A stretch of DNA of 64,000 bases from Microstegium vimineum (Eukaryota; Streptophyta; Magnoliopsida; Poales; Poaceae): assembly GCA_022036555.1 (NCBI GenBank), contig CM039141.1, positions 6,111,773 to 6,175,772 of the forward strand, in the 5' to 3' direction. The translations under genes and the position numbers were made by a program. This document shows, piece by piece, positions 33,932 to 46,012 of this stretch. How positions within the stretch are numbered: the first letter of the stretch is position 1; every line of letters begins with the position of its first letter. The notes below the pieces were generated by a model. It was not told the DNA's origin and did not search any database. It saw nothing but the letters and a program-made list of their open reading frames with translations.

Positions 33932-36900
33932 ATGGAATATGAGGGAGCACATATAAATTGTACCCAACCACAATCAGATATTATAGATACTTCATTGGAT
34001 TTGGATGGAGAGTCATTTGATATAACTCAGATCAGTTGCAGTCAATTACTTCAACAGATGATGGTGACACAAAGCAACACATGGGATGCGAATCATGAGT
34101 TGTCAAGAATCATGATGGATCTACCAATACACAGCTATGCAAGACTTATATCTGAACCAGAAAATTTTAAGGTAATAAAAGTATTATAATACTTTTATCA
34201 TGTTCTGTAAAATTACGATTATGGAATGAAATTGATAATTTTATTTTGTAGAATAATATGATCATATCAACAAGTAGGGTGAGTGACCAAGCAACTGAAT
34301 GCACATACAACAATTATGTTCTCACATCAGATGAGGGAATCCTCAGAAGTGACATCAATACATGTTTTGATCAACAAAACATGATAAGTTTGGATAGAGA
34401 GGTACGCGTAAAATGTAATTTTAGTTTCCTTGCATAAAGACTCCAAAACATGGATAAAAATTTGAAAAATATGCATATACCTTGTATTCCTGTAGTTTGA
34501 GAATACAGAACCTACAGAGGAAGTAGATGAGGCGCACTGGAACATAGACCTGTTTAGACAAATCCATCAGAGTCAGGTACAAATTTTTATCTCAAAACAA
34601 CATTCATCATACAACCTAAAAATTTACATAGATTGCTTGTTGTAACAACAATTAAATATTGTAAACAGGAACAACAAGTAACGCCGGATCAAACATATGA
34701 AAATGATGAACAACAAGAAGAGTTTGAAGAATGGTCAATTGAAGCACAAACAACAGAAAGCAACAGAGACAACAAAGCTAATGAGGCAGGAATGAGCATG
34801 CTCTTTTGGATGAGGAAGACGTGAACAACTTTCTGGAAAATGAAAAAGTAGCAGCAAGCCAAAGTGAGGCCCAAGAAGTTGACAATCAATACATCCCATG
34901 TGAGGGCATGGAGTTCACATCACCTACTGAGGCACACAAATTCTTTAACCACTATGCTTGTTTGTCGGGATTTGCAGCAATTATAACTCACCATGCTCGC
35001 ACACAGAGCAAAAAGAGAAAAAATGAAGTCATAAGAGTAACCTATAGGTGCAATAGACAAGGACATCAAGAGACATCAAAGGAGGGGAACACACAGGAAG
35101 AAGAGGTTACAACAATAAGAGATACAAATGTACTAGTGAAAACAAACTACAAATGTTGCATGGTCATAAGTGAAAGAAAGGGGGTCTGGATCTGTACAAG
35201 GCTAATCCTAGAGCACAATCATCCAATGAGTTCAGGGGCAAAATATTTCAGAGTTCACAAAGATATGACAAAACAAGAAAATAAGTTGATAAGGACACTC
35301 AGTGAATGCAACATACCCACAAAAACAATGATGCATCTTTTATCATTTCTTCGAGGTGGGCTTGGAGCAACACCATACAGAGATAGAGACATCATCAACT
35401 ACAGAAGTAAATTAAAGAGAGAGACAAGTCAAAATGACATGATGCAAACACTTATTTATTTCACTAAGAAGAAGGAGGCGGAACCAAGTTTCTATTACAA
35501 ATTCCTTGTGGACAACCAAAATAAGGTCAAGTGTTTATTCTGGACAGATCCAAGGTCAATCAGATACTACCAAGAGTATGGAGATTGTGTTAGCTTTGAC
35601 ACAACCTACCTTACAAACAAATATCGGATGCCATTTGCACCCTTTGCTAGTATAACAGGACATGGTCTTACGTGCATATTTGGGTGTGCACTGATTTCAG
35701 ATGAAACTATAGAGACATTCAAGTGGTTGTTTCAGAGCTTCCTTGAAGTAGTAGGTGGAAAGCACCCAAAATCGATAATGACAGATCAAGATGGGGCAAT
35801 GAGATCAGCCATAGCACAGATATTCCCTCAAGCTAATCATAGAAATTGTGTTTTCCACATCAAATATAAAGCTGAACTTATATGCGGGAGGTGCATGGAT
35901 AAGAAGGATGGATTAAGAGAGGAATTAAGTGACACTATAGACAAATCATTGACAAAGGAAGAATTTGAAAAACTATGGTAAGAAATGGTTATCAACCATG
36001 AGATTGAGCACATAGAGTACTTCCAAAACATATATGCTACCAGAGAGAGGTGGGCACCAGTGTGGTTTAAGCATGAATTCTACCCATTCATAAATACAAC
36101 ATCAAGAAGTGAAGGGACAAATGCAAGGTTCAAAAGGAATGTAGGCCCCCAGTACTGCATAACAAGTTTTCTAAAGGAATACGAGAGGATACAGGATACA
36201 ATATATGATAGTGAAGCTCAAGCAGACCAGGAGGCAAGCACGAAGCAAAAGTCAAAATTATGGTCAAACTACTACATGGAATAGCAAGCGCAAAGAGGCA
36301 TATAACTTGAAGATATTCAACAAATTTCAGTGGCAACTTAGGCGTGCAACTAAGTTACAACCAGATGAGGTGGAGAAAGACAGGATCTACAATGTGTACA
36401 TACCACCAGATCATCCATATCAGGAATTCAGGAACAGAACTTACATTGTGCAAATAGATCGACAAAGTGAAGACTTCTCTTGTATATGTGGAAAATTCCA
36501 AAAGGATGGAATAATATGCAGTCATATCCTGAAAGTCATGATGAAAAATGACATTACAAAAATTCTAGAAAAATACATCATTAATAGATGGAAGAAGGAA
36601 AGTAAAATGTTCTGCACAAGACCAGTAAGCTTACCAGCAGAGAATACAATCCTTAGATTCAACAATTTGTCGCTGATGTCTGCTGAGATGGTTGCAGAAG
36701 GATCAAAATCAACAGAGAAATACGACTACCTCACCAAAGAGATAGAAAGAATAAGAAAAGAAATGAGAGAGATGGATTCAAGACCAGCAGATAAATCATC
36801 AACTACTCCAGATTCAAATGGACCAAATCAACCACATTCAGAACCAGCGGATAAATCATCAACTACTCCAGATTCATATGGACCAAAACAACAAGAAATA

Positions 36901-37092
36901 CAACTACAAGACCCAGATATTGCACAGACAAAGGGGAGAGAAAAGAAGTCAAACAAAAGAACAATGCCCTTGGTTGAAAAATTTAAGCAACAAAAAAAGC
37001 AAAAGTACTGCTGCAAAATATGCAAGATGTCAGGGCACAACAGCAGCACATGCCCTACCAAAGATGCAAATGGATCTAAGCAACAAAAGTAA
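33932..37092 (+). pseudogene. FAR1/MULE-type transposase, disabled
   Basis: Exons 33932-34171, 34252-34401, 34496-34576 and 34669 onward have GT/AG borders and matching phases. The main part carries a FAR1-type DNA-binding zinc region (YRCNRQG ... YKCC ... EHNHPM, near 35045-35225). A MULE transposase core follows, with aspartates in VSFDTTYLTNKYRMPF and SIMTDQDGAM and a glutamate in SRSEGTNARF. Then come a SWIM finger (CICGKFQKDGIICSHIL) and a C-terminal knuckle (CCKICKMSGHNSSTC). Four lesions disable it: an 11-bp duplication-like insertion near 34786-34796, TAA at 35979-35981, TAG at 36282-36284 and a one-base gain near 36297. Host FAR1-related transcription factors share this layout, but the linked ULP-like gene favours a transposon. 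Confidence 0.87.
36784..36900 (+). repeat. 60-bp tandem repeat within the transposase gene
   Basis: Two 60-bp units starting at 36784 and 36844 encode PADKSSTTPDSNGPNQ-like repeats, a serine/threonine-rich linker between the SWIM finger and the C-terminal knuckle. Confidence 0.88.
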
Positions 37093-37324
37093 ACCAAAAG
37101 AAATATATTCTCACTGCAGTATTTGTCTGGCTATAAGTGTGTTCATGTATTACAATACATGACATTGATATTGTATACATGCTAGTTCGATGTATTGTTC
37201 TACTTTGAAGAATATATTTATGTAAAGAGCTACATGCTACTCTGATGGATGGATTAGTCACTATACAAGTATGCCTTATGCTTTGGAACTAACAAAACTC
37301 TTGTGTAACATAGTTGTTTCATGA

Positions 37325-40300
37325 CTAGACGCCCTGTAAAAATAACAAAAGAGAATATAATTAGAACATGATAATGTGACTTTATATTTGTCATAAATCA
37401 ACTAATATAATACTTACAAAGCTATTATAGTTTCTAAGTACATTTAAATCTGTCTTGTTATGCTTGGTCATCAAAAGATCATTCACAATTTGAATGCGAA
37501 TGTTTGGTATATCTTCTTGTGAGAACTGGTCATGTAAGTTGGATCCAAATTTCCATGTTTCCATGAATTTGATGACAAAAACACCACAATCCACTCTACA
37601 GTAGGGGACACGTTAAAACCCCCAAATAATCTATGTGCATAAAATCAAAACCAATAAATAAGAAAAGGTCTATACTTGTTCATTTGTTTTGGCACATGAG
37701 GGTATGCAATACGAAATGTCTTGAAACCTGGATCAGAACCAACAAATAGATTCCAGACATGGCAAAAACTGATTATCTGTGAAAACAAACAAACCAATAA
37801 GGTGCTGCTAAATTGAAAAATAGTACATATTTTGGCATAATAGAAAAAAAAAGTGTGATACCAGATTTCTTAATATCTATATAAATCATGTAACACAATT
37901 TGCAGACCTGAATTTGAAACGAACAAAAAAGAAATGGATTGCCTCATCGACATTAAAACGCAGCATGCATATCATTTTGCAGATTTAATAATGAAACAAT
38001 CACCGCTAGGTCTACACAGACAATGAGACAAAGACCACAAAAAAATTCAATGGCTCCTAATAGGCCTTTCAAGTTACATCTTTGAACTGACTTCAACAAA
38101 AAGAACCAGCAATGTCATATAAGACGAGGGAAATCATTTAATCACTGGTGGCACTACTTGAAAACCAAAACCATAAATACCACCATAGACATCATGCATG
38201 GACTGAACTGATAATGCAATTCAAAATAAATTGATCCATACAAAACCAAAGATATAGGGAAAACAGTATCCGTGAATACTTACAAGTTTCTTCCTGGTGT
38301 AAACTGAGAATGCATCAGTCTTGGAGAATAATGAATCAAGGAACAGAAATAGCTTGTTACTCAGGTCAACAACAAATAAAAACCAATGATGACCATGAAG
38401 CACTGGAAATAATAACTAGAAGAACATACAAAAACAAAAATACACATGAATAACAAAAGGTACTAGGCCTTACCATTTCACATAGTGGTAAAGGTAAAAC
38501 AGAAGCAGCTCCAAGAAAGCATCTCTTAACATATGAATAATCTTTAGAATCGCTCATGAACACTAGCTACAAAAAAGTCATGTGTCAACAAAATGCATTC
38601 TTCCCCTCAAATTTTTATTTGATAAGAAATATAATACCAAAAAAGAGGATAGAAATCACATACAGAGACACCAGAGAAAAAATAATGTTTTGAAGAAATT
38701 GTCGGCCTCTCATCCAAGAATAATTTTCGGCACATACAATTGATAACAAAGGTACAAACTTCATGATGCGGAGTCATTGAATCACCAAGAGTGAAATACA
38801 TCAAAGTACATCCACCAATAGAAACACATAAATCCCTAGAATAAAACATGGAATAACAAGTAAAACTATAGTATTTGCTATATTTTGCACAGAGTAATAG
38901 AATATGGATTAACAACAGTATGAAGCTAGTAAATATGTTATTAGGGTGAATTTTGTCACGCACATAAAAAATAAAAAGTAAAAAACTTACTTGGAATGCA
39001 TACTATTTGCTAGCAAACAAATAGTGTTATAGTTATTCTTTTCTTGGGCAGTCACAGGAAATTTGCAAGATTTGTCAAAACATTCAGCTTCACCAACACT
39101 AGTAGCACAAGGTTTGTTCAGAAAATCTTCACCGACAAAAGATATAGTAGATGATCCTTGATTCATAGCATTCCTTCTTCCTTCTTCATTAGCCTTATTT
39201 GCAAGAGGAATTGCCCTAGCAACAAATTTCTCATTGTACAAGTCTTCAACATGAAAACACATCTTATTCAGCTTATTATTCAAACAGACTTCCTTTACAA
39301 TGACAACTTCAGGAGATTTCTGTATATCAAACAATACAGATGAAAAAAAAAATCAACTCGACATAAAAGGATCATGTATCAAAAATGTTTGTATAAACTA
39401 GCAAGACAAAACAAGTCAAGAATAAAAATGGCTTTTAAGGCCACAACATGTATATGGGGGGGGATTCCAGTGTCAACTGTAAACATGATAGGGGCTGATA
39501 ATGCTGCATGCATTGCACGCACTCTGGGGTGTGGGGTCAGGCAGTTAGCAAATGGATAGAGCAAAACATAATATGATTTCGTCCTTATTTCTTACTAATA
39601 TGCAAACTTTTAAATCAACCTACCAAATGACACATTACAAAGCTTTGATGCCACTGGACCCCCCCCCCCCAACAAAAAAATAACAAAGAAAAATGAGTAC
39701 TGATCAGCACTACGAAATGAGCAGATAGAAACAAAACTTGACAGTTGAATTTGAGATTAGAAATCTTTACAATAAGAGTGTCAGCTTCAAATGTCTTTGC
39801 TTGAGCTGCAGCGGTATTGTGACCAGGTGTTGCAGGTGATTTAAAAAGAACTCTTCCAGATATATCTCTTTCTTTTTTCGCACAAAACACCTTCATCTGA
39901 CAGTTTGCTAAAAAAAAGATTACAAAAAGTGAAAAATAAGAAAAATAGGGAAACCAAGGGGTTGTTTGGATTGCATCTACGAAAATAGCCCCAAAATAGA
40001 TAGAATTGTTAAAACAAATCAAGAAATATATACCTAAAACATGAGGAATGTCGGTCTCATCAATCTTCCGTTTACTTAAGCAAATAGGTGTACAAAATTT
40101 ATGATCTAAAAAAAAGTAAATACACATAAATAATCTGGACACATTCATGGGAGCAGCTAAATAATCAACTTCACTGTAAGCATTAAAAACGTAACTATGA
40201 ACTGTTGAACCATCACCAACCAACTTCAATATATCAAAAATCATTTTCTCAGAATCCTCCTTCTGCTTCATTGGCATGCTAGTGCAATATTTGTTAAAAA

Positions 40301-40764
40301 TATGAGAAATTTCGCCAAGCAACTACAAAAAAAACAATGTATAACATACTTGAAACCAACAGAACAACAAACCATAAAAATGAAATACTCTGTGCACCTT
40401 ATCATTCATTGAACAACCAAAAGCTGATTGAAGTCTTGATTTGAAGCCAAACTCACAAGGTTTAAAATTATAGCAATCAGGCAAAATACCCTAAAACAAT
40501 TAAATTTATCAATAACAAAGATCAAGAACCATGAACAACAATTCTATTACAAATTAAACAAACCTTCTGATTTCTTATATCCCTCAAAGCAGAAGCACTC
40601 ATCTTATTTTTCAACTCCTTTATCTTCTATAAAAAACACAAATCAACTATAGAAAAATAAGAAAAAGCATTACACACAGATATATAAATACAAACCTCCT
40701 TCTTATAGAATTGAAACAAAGCTTCATCCATTGAAGCATCATCAACATCATGAAAAGAACCCAT
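37325..40764 (-). CDS. Ulp1-like cysteine protease (C48 family) carried next to a MULE transposase
   Basis: Twelve exons join in phase: 40696-40764, 40564-40626, 40398-40490, 40034-40322, 39771-39907, 38991-39319, 38664-38835, 38474-38566, 38284-38415, 37676-37776, 37418-37595, 37325-37333. They give 554 residues without a stop. The C-terminal third is a Ulp1/SENP-type peptidase, the class that cleaves SUMO-like modifiers. It has FPVLHGHHWFLFVVDL (His425), FLDSL (Asp442), then VPKQMNKVDCGVFVIKFME (Gln490, Cys496). The N-terminal two-thirds is not recognised. An 18-nt stretch in exon 4 looks like a tiny intron but reads through in frame. The stop is 233 bp from the end of the convergent transposase. 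The start at 40764 directly follows an AG, so an upstream non-coding exon is likely. Exons were chosen by eye and need transcript support. Confidence 0.75.
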
Positions 40765-42794
40765 CTGCAAAACAAAACAAAAAATTTAAACACAAATTGG
40801 ATAACAAAAAGCAAACAACATGTTTGCTAGTGTTAGCTGCAGCTACCTTATAAAAAGAGGAAAACAAAAGGTAAAAAACCTTTTCAAAAAACAAACACAC
40901 ACATAGGTGCTAGTGCTACCTACTGGATCACAAAACCAGACAATAATAAAACATAAAATTCAGCCTACTAAATAATCACCCGACTGACCACACCAGTGGC
41001 ATGTAAATTCAGGGTGCTGCTACAAAAAAGCTTACAAAAATAATTCCAGGTAAAAAATCACAACAGACCACTTAGTAAAAGTGCCTTCCTTCTACAATAC
41101 TAAAAGGAACCAAACTGGACTACACCTACAATTATGAATTCACTTAGGTTGACATAACAAGCAAGTCTGAATCCACAAGGTTAACAAAATAAATTATAAT
41201 AACAATAATGGTTAGGCTAATGAGAGTCAGACACATCACATGACACTGGGCGTCCAGAAAAAAAGCTAGTACTCCTCATTCATAAAAACTCGGTCAAAAA
41301 CACAAATCTAACAAGTTACATAAATCTCAAGAGAAGGAACAAACAAGCAATCCACGACTTGCAACTACAGGCAGTGGCAGAGCTCGGTCAGCAATTTAGG
41401 AGCGGCATAATTTTTTTAATAACAACATATGGCCACAAATGAATGTAAAAAGATAATATTAATTCAACAAATAACAACTAAACAAGAGAAAAAAAATTAT
41501 TATGCAATACCATCCAAAAAAGAGCTCCCATACAAGATAGCCTGGGCCACACAAAAACCCAATATGTACCCTGAAAATGCAAAGACAATAGCTACAACAA
41601 TTAATAGAGATCAAGTATTGATTGCAACAGCAAGGACACAAAAATAGGACATACACACAACTAGCATATTTGGGGGTGGGCACTACAGATCCTCACACTA
41701 TATGCTTCAGCTGCTAATCCACTACTCTTCTCAATATAGCTATCTAGAGCTGCAAATACTTTGGGTCTATGCATAGCAAGCCACGGCCAGTCGTCTACCG
41801 GTTATAGGACAAGGAACGTCGTGGCCAGTGGTGCACAACAAGCAAATGAAGGTCGTCAGACAACATCATCAGTGAGCACATCTGCACATGCATGGAGGAT
41901 TAAAATCAGAGCATAGAGTTTTCCCTGAATGATCTCTGAACTCTGAAACTCTGATGGCAGAGAAGAACAGTGCTTCATGTTTCAGTTTTTCGTGCTCACA
42001 GTCAACATATCACACAACAAAATGAGTGCTGAGCATGAGCATGGATGCCTAAGACAGCCAAAAAAAGAGGTCGGCTGCCACTGTCACGTCACATCACATC
42101 ACCACTGAGCATGAGCGCATTCGGCTCAAACAACAGCAAAATCGACAAACAACCAAATACAACGCACCACATCACATCACCAAAACCCAATCCAAGCACA
42201 CGCGACCGCATGGAGAAAATATCTCTGCTCGCCCGTCGCCTACCACCCTGTGCGGCCGCGGCGGAGGAGGTCCACGGCGGCCGGCGGCAGACCGTAGGAG
42301 CCGGCGACGTCGCTTCAAGCACCGCCCGCACGGGGGAGCCGGAGACGAAAAGTCGTGCCGTGATTTGGGGAGAAACGGATGCGGTAGAGGATAAGCAGGA
42401 AAAAAAACTGATGGGCGCGGATTTTAAAAAAAAGCAATAACGGGTTTCGGATGCCAGCCCGGGTTTCGGATGCCTGTTTTACAGCCCGCAATAGAAGTCT
42501 ATACCCAAAACATAGCACAAATTTTGAAGCGCATCCGACGGCCCACAATTAGACAGATCCAATAACAAAAAATCAGTCTGACAGACAAATAACAAATCCC
42601 AAGATTTATTTGCGGCCTCCACAATGGTAACAATAGACGATGGAAAAAGAGCGCAGTTCTGGACTTCATCTTGGATCGATGGGAGAACACCGAAGGGATC
42701 GAATTGCACCAACATTGGTCTGCAAAGCCAAAAGGAAAAATTAACAGTTTAAAAAGCCTTGGAAATTAAAACAATCGAGGAACAGAACATTGGT
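40765..42794. other. Likely 5' region of the Ulp1-like gene and right part of the MULE
   Basis: Mostly AT-rich to 42000, then a GC-rich patch (42200-42345) that could be a first exon of the minus-strand Ulp1-like transcript. A minus-strand frame at 42479-42715 (78 residues, with DLSNCGPSDALQNLCYVLGID) lies after a plausible splice acceptor. I do not recognise it. No terminal inverted repeat was found. Confidence 0.35.
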
Positions 42795-43029
42795 CCTCGT
42801 ACGCGGCGGTGTAGCTGTGGTCGCGGGCGAGGCGGTAGTCGACGGACACGAGTACACGACGACGACGCGCAGCGCGCGGCAGGAACACGGCGGTCGAAGA
42901 ATTAAGCTGAAGACGGCCGTCGCGACGCATCGAGAGGCCGGCGACCGCGTCGAGGCACAAGAGCTGGAACCGGGCCGGCCTGCGTGGCGCGCTCGGCGCT
43001 CCTTCTCCGGCGCCGGCGGCTGCTTCCAT
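42795..43029 (-). pseudogene. Internally deleted CXE fragment
   Basis: From ATG at 43029 it reads a CXE N-terminus very like the intact gene at 54057 (MEAAAG...GLSMRRDG), including a shared leader just upstream. It then jumps, with about 80 residues missing, to VLVSVDYRLARDHSYTAAYED. It breaks off at 42795, where unrelated sequence begins. It is a relic of a recent duplicate of the 52966-54057 gene. Confidence 0.82.
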
Positions 43030-43263
43030 CTCGATCGCTAGCTCTCGCTCTTGGGGTGGCAGCACATTACTCTATACCTACATTAATAAAGATGTAAAAT
43101 TTCAGACTATTTTTTTTCATCCATCTATTTATCTTTTTGTCTTTTTCCCTCCGGATAAAAGAATAAATCTATAGAATAAAGGAAAAGAGTCTCTTTCATA
43201 CCGTAAACGGGAAAAATAAATTTATAGAGAAAAGAAAAAAATAGGACACGTAAGTAAATCTAT

Positions 43264-43521
43264 AGAGAAAAGAAAAAAATAAAATAGGACACGTATGATA
43301 TATAGCAATGCCAAATCATGGAAAAAAACAAAATAAGAACACAGCAAAATAAAAAAAAAGGAAAAAAGACACGTTATGAACCGGACTCTTTATAGAAAAG
43401 AAAAAAAATAAAATAGGACACGTATGATATATGGCAATGCCAAATCATGGAAAAAAACAAAATAAGAACACATCAAAATAAAAAAAAGGAAAAAAGACAC
43501 GTTATAAACCGGACTCTTTAT
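43264..43521. repeat. 129-bp tandem duplication, AT-rich
   Basis: Two adjacent units 129 bp apart share 'ataaaataggacacgtatg', 'gcaatgccaaatcatgg' and 'aaccggactctttatagaaa'. A shorter related piece precedes them near 43215-43262. No coding content. Confidence 0.88.
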
Positions 43522-44469
43522 AGAAAAATAAATAAGGTAAATAGCAAAAAAGGAAAACGAATAGGGCACGGTATAATACAATGCAATATATATATAAAAA
43601 ATCGGACACAATATTCTCAATCTCTCCTTAAATTATTTCTATATTTGTCTCTCTTCTCAAATTGGTTTCTATCTATTCATGTGTTCCCTTTGTTAGAGCA
43701 GCACAATTTAGGAAAGCTCTATAAACATGGCATATGCTAATGTTCAGTTCAGGTAGAACTATATATATATAAAAGAAAGGAAAGTAGTAAGAAAAACAGT
43801 CAGATAATAGGTCTATAAAACAAAATATGTCGAAAAAAACACAAATCAGATTTTTTTTGTTCAAAAAGCCAATAATGACGTACTCGTGCCGGACAGCCCC
43901 CCGGGTGGAGGTGACAATGCACACTCGTGAAGCACGATGCACAGCCAGCGAAGGCCAAAGTATAGGAAATATGTGTACCTAGCAGCACTACAATGTGCTC
44001 ACGCTCTTTAATTTGCCCACACCTATGTGCCACGGTATTCTCGATCACAACCGCAGTACGGTGGCCTTAGCACTCCAAAGCTCTATCGTCATCGAAATTG
44101 ACATCCCTGTGGGAGAAGCAAAACACATATTCTCTCACTTCGACGAGGATAACTGATGACGATCGAATGTACCTAACGAAACTACCACTGCGGATTCCTT
44201 AGTCTTGACGAGATGTCGTTCCAAAAGCACGACACATTGAAGACAAAATCGGGGCTAAGCTTGTAGGTGTTATGTGCATTGGCAAGTGTTGCAGTGCTAC
44301 TGTAAATTGCCGAAGCTAAGTAGCTGACCAACGACGTTGTTTTTGTATGTATAAATATTACAGTATTTATATATATAATACTAAATTTTAGACTTTGTTT
44401 ATTATCACTCTGCATACTGGAGTTTTTTTCCCGTTGCAACGCACAGACATATTTGCTAGTAACCACTAA
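43522..44469. other. Spacer, nothing firmly recognised
   Basis: AT-rich to about 43860, then mixed composition to 44460 with short open frames of unknown origin on the minus strand (43800-44481). These could be gene debris, but no family is evident. Confidence 0.4.
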
Positions 44470-44825
44470 GGGTAGGTACATTGCTACACCTCAGCGGTCT
44501 CATACACCGTCTCATGCAATGTCACGTAGGATTTTTGCTTAGCTGGAGAAAGAGAAATGTGATAGAGAAAGAGGTCGTTGTTTCGCGAAACAACCACCTC
44601 ATGAGCTAGGATTTAGAACTATGAGACAACTATTACACCATTGTATGAGTTGTTGTTGTCATGCACCTCACAAATTAATTTTTATTCCATACATAAATTA
44701 AGGAATCATGAGTTACTACTAGTCAACTTAAAAAACCAACCATTGTATACGTGGTATATTAAGTCGTCTTAAATTACGTGGCATTATACAAGACGACGTA
44801 TGGGATAACACCAATATACTTGCCC
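44470..44825. mobile_element. Tourist-like (PIF/Harbinger) MITE
   Basis: The ends GGGTAGGTACATTG and CAATATACTTGCCC are imperfect inverted repeats with TAA on both sides (44467-44469 and 44826-44828), the target preference of Tourist elements. 356 bp, non-coding. Confidence 0.75.
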
Positions 44826-44828
44826 TAA

Positions 44829-45697
44829 GCCACAACGAGACTTTTTTTTCAAGCAACTTGGCTTATTTTGGGCTTGCATCCTCTGTTTACGCATGTTTGA
44901 TGTGTATGTGCACTCGTACATGGACGTTGCCGTTTTGGTCCTCAAGTTATGGCGTGCCGATCGTGGTCGTCGTCGAGAACTGACTACTCCGACTCGGCGG
45001 GAACAAGTCGGAGACGAACTCCGAACTCGCCATCCTGCTTGCTTATTAGAGCAGGTTCAGGTTCAATAAACTTGGCTTTCCCCGTCATATCGGATTTTGT
45101 GAGCTCGGCTGAGTAGCCGAGGAGGGCACCGGCGGAGAACGCTCTACCTCCCCAATTGGCTCCCCTGATCCCCTCCCCTGCTAGTTGATCGTTAACAACA
45201 GATTCGGATGTGGTATTGGATATTTTGGGTAACAAAGATTCAAGAGCCAAATGTGTGATGTTTCACATGGTGAGTTGTTTGTTAGTTTCTTCTAGTTAGA
45301 TACATTAATTTTTGCTATGGACTAGATAGCTGCTATGTCTGAATAAAAAAAGGAAAAGTTATGTAAAGAAAAACGGCTTATAATTCGCAGCAGATGATAT
45401 TGAACATCCTAATCCATACTGAACATCGAAGACGAAACGAAGGTGGTTGCCCCTGATGGGTGTCTCCTTCCATCATCGCAGGGAGCCGGTGTAGATATCT
45501 TCAAATGCAGAAAAGGGGACGCTGGTTTTGCATTCACTTGGAATACACGTGTACAACTGATTAGCATTTATTTATTTTTCTTGAGGAATCAGGAGTACTG
45601 CAATTTTATTGAAAAAAAAGTAGAAGGAAAATCCAGGTTACAGCAAGGGGAAACCAAACCTAAAGCTAAAACTTAAAACAAACAATTCCATGATCAG
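44829..45697. other. Spacer with duplicated segment
   Basis: Pieces at 45184-45207 and 45500-45570 match 26326-26430. The roughly 290 bp between them is extra DNA, perhaps an insertion. A minus-strand open frame at 44984-45250 has no recognisable domain. Confidence 0.45.
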
Positions 45698-45794
45698 GGT
45701 CTGTTTGGAACGCAGGATTTTTACAGGAATCACGTAGGAATTTCAATTGAAAAACGTAGGAACGGAGAAAAATTCTCGCGTTCCAAACAGGACC
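45698..45794. mobile_element. Short MITE-like inverted-repeat element
   Basis: A left end GGTCTGTTTGGAACGCAGG pairs with a right end CGCGTTCCAAACAGGACC, about 97 bp in all. It is a hAT-like miniature form common in grasses. No clear target duplication. Confidence 0.65.
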
Positions 45795-45863
45795 TTATAT
45801 ATGAGTGTTGATCCATGATTCTAAAATCGGGATAATTCTTGCTTTTCAATAAACTCATATCTA

Positions 45864-46012
45864 CAGAGACGAACCACGGGGCGAGCAGGGGCCATGCCCC
45901 CCCTATGCGTCAAAAAAATTGGAGAGCCCCTATAATTTCTATTCTACAAAGACATACAATATTTTGTCTCACTACATTAGCTCTTCTTTCTCATTTCGCT
46001 GGTTCCGTCTAC
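45864..46012. mobile_element. hAT-like element, shortened duplicate of 46514-46798
   Basis: It begins CAGAGACGAACCA, ends in the near-inverted TGGTTCCGTCTAC, and shares its body with the element at 46514. It is followed directly by BLE2-like exon sequence, as the other copy is. Confidence 0.65.

Noticed and set aside
35977..36020. Splice donor at the TAA in the transposase (GTAAGA) removing the stop
   Set aside because: The next AG would give an intron under 50 nt and remove conserved residues. A simple nonsense change fits better.
37391..37594. Host SUMO protease gene unrelated to transposons
   Set aside because: Possible, but the tight convergent pairing with a FAR1/MULE transposase matches known ULP-carrying MULEs better.
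40106..40123. 18-nt GT...AG intron in the Ulp1-like gene
   Set aside because: Far below the minimum plant intron size, and the segment reads through in frame without a stop.
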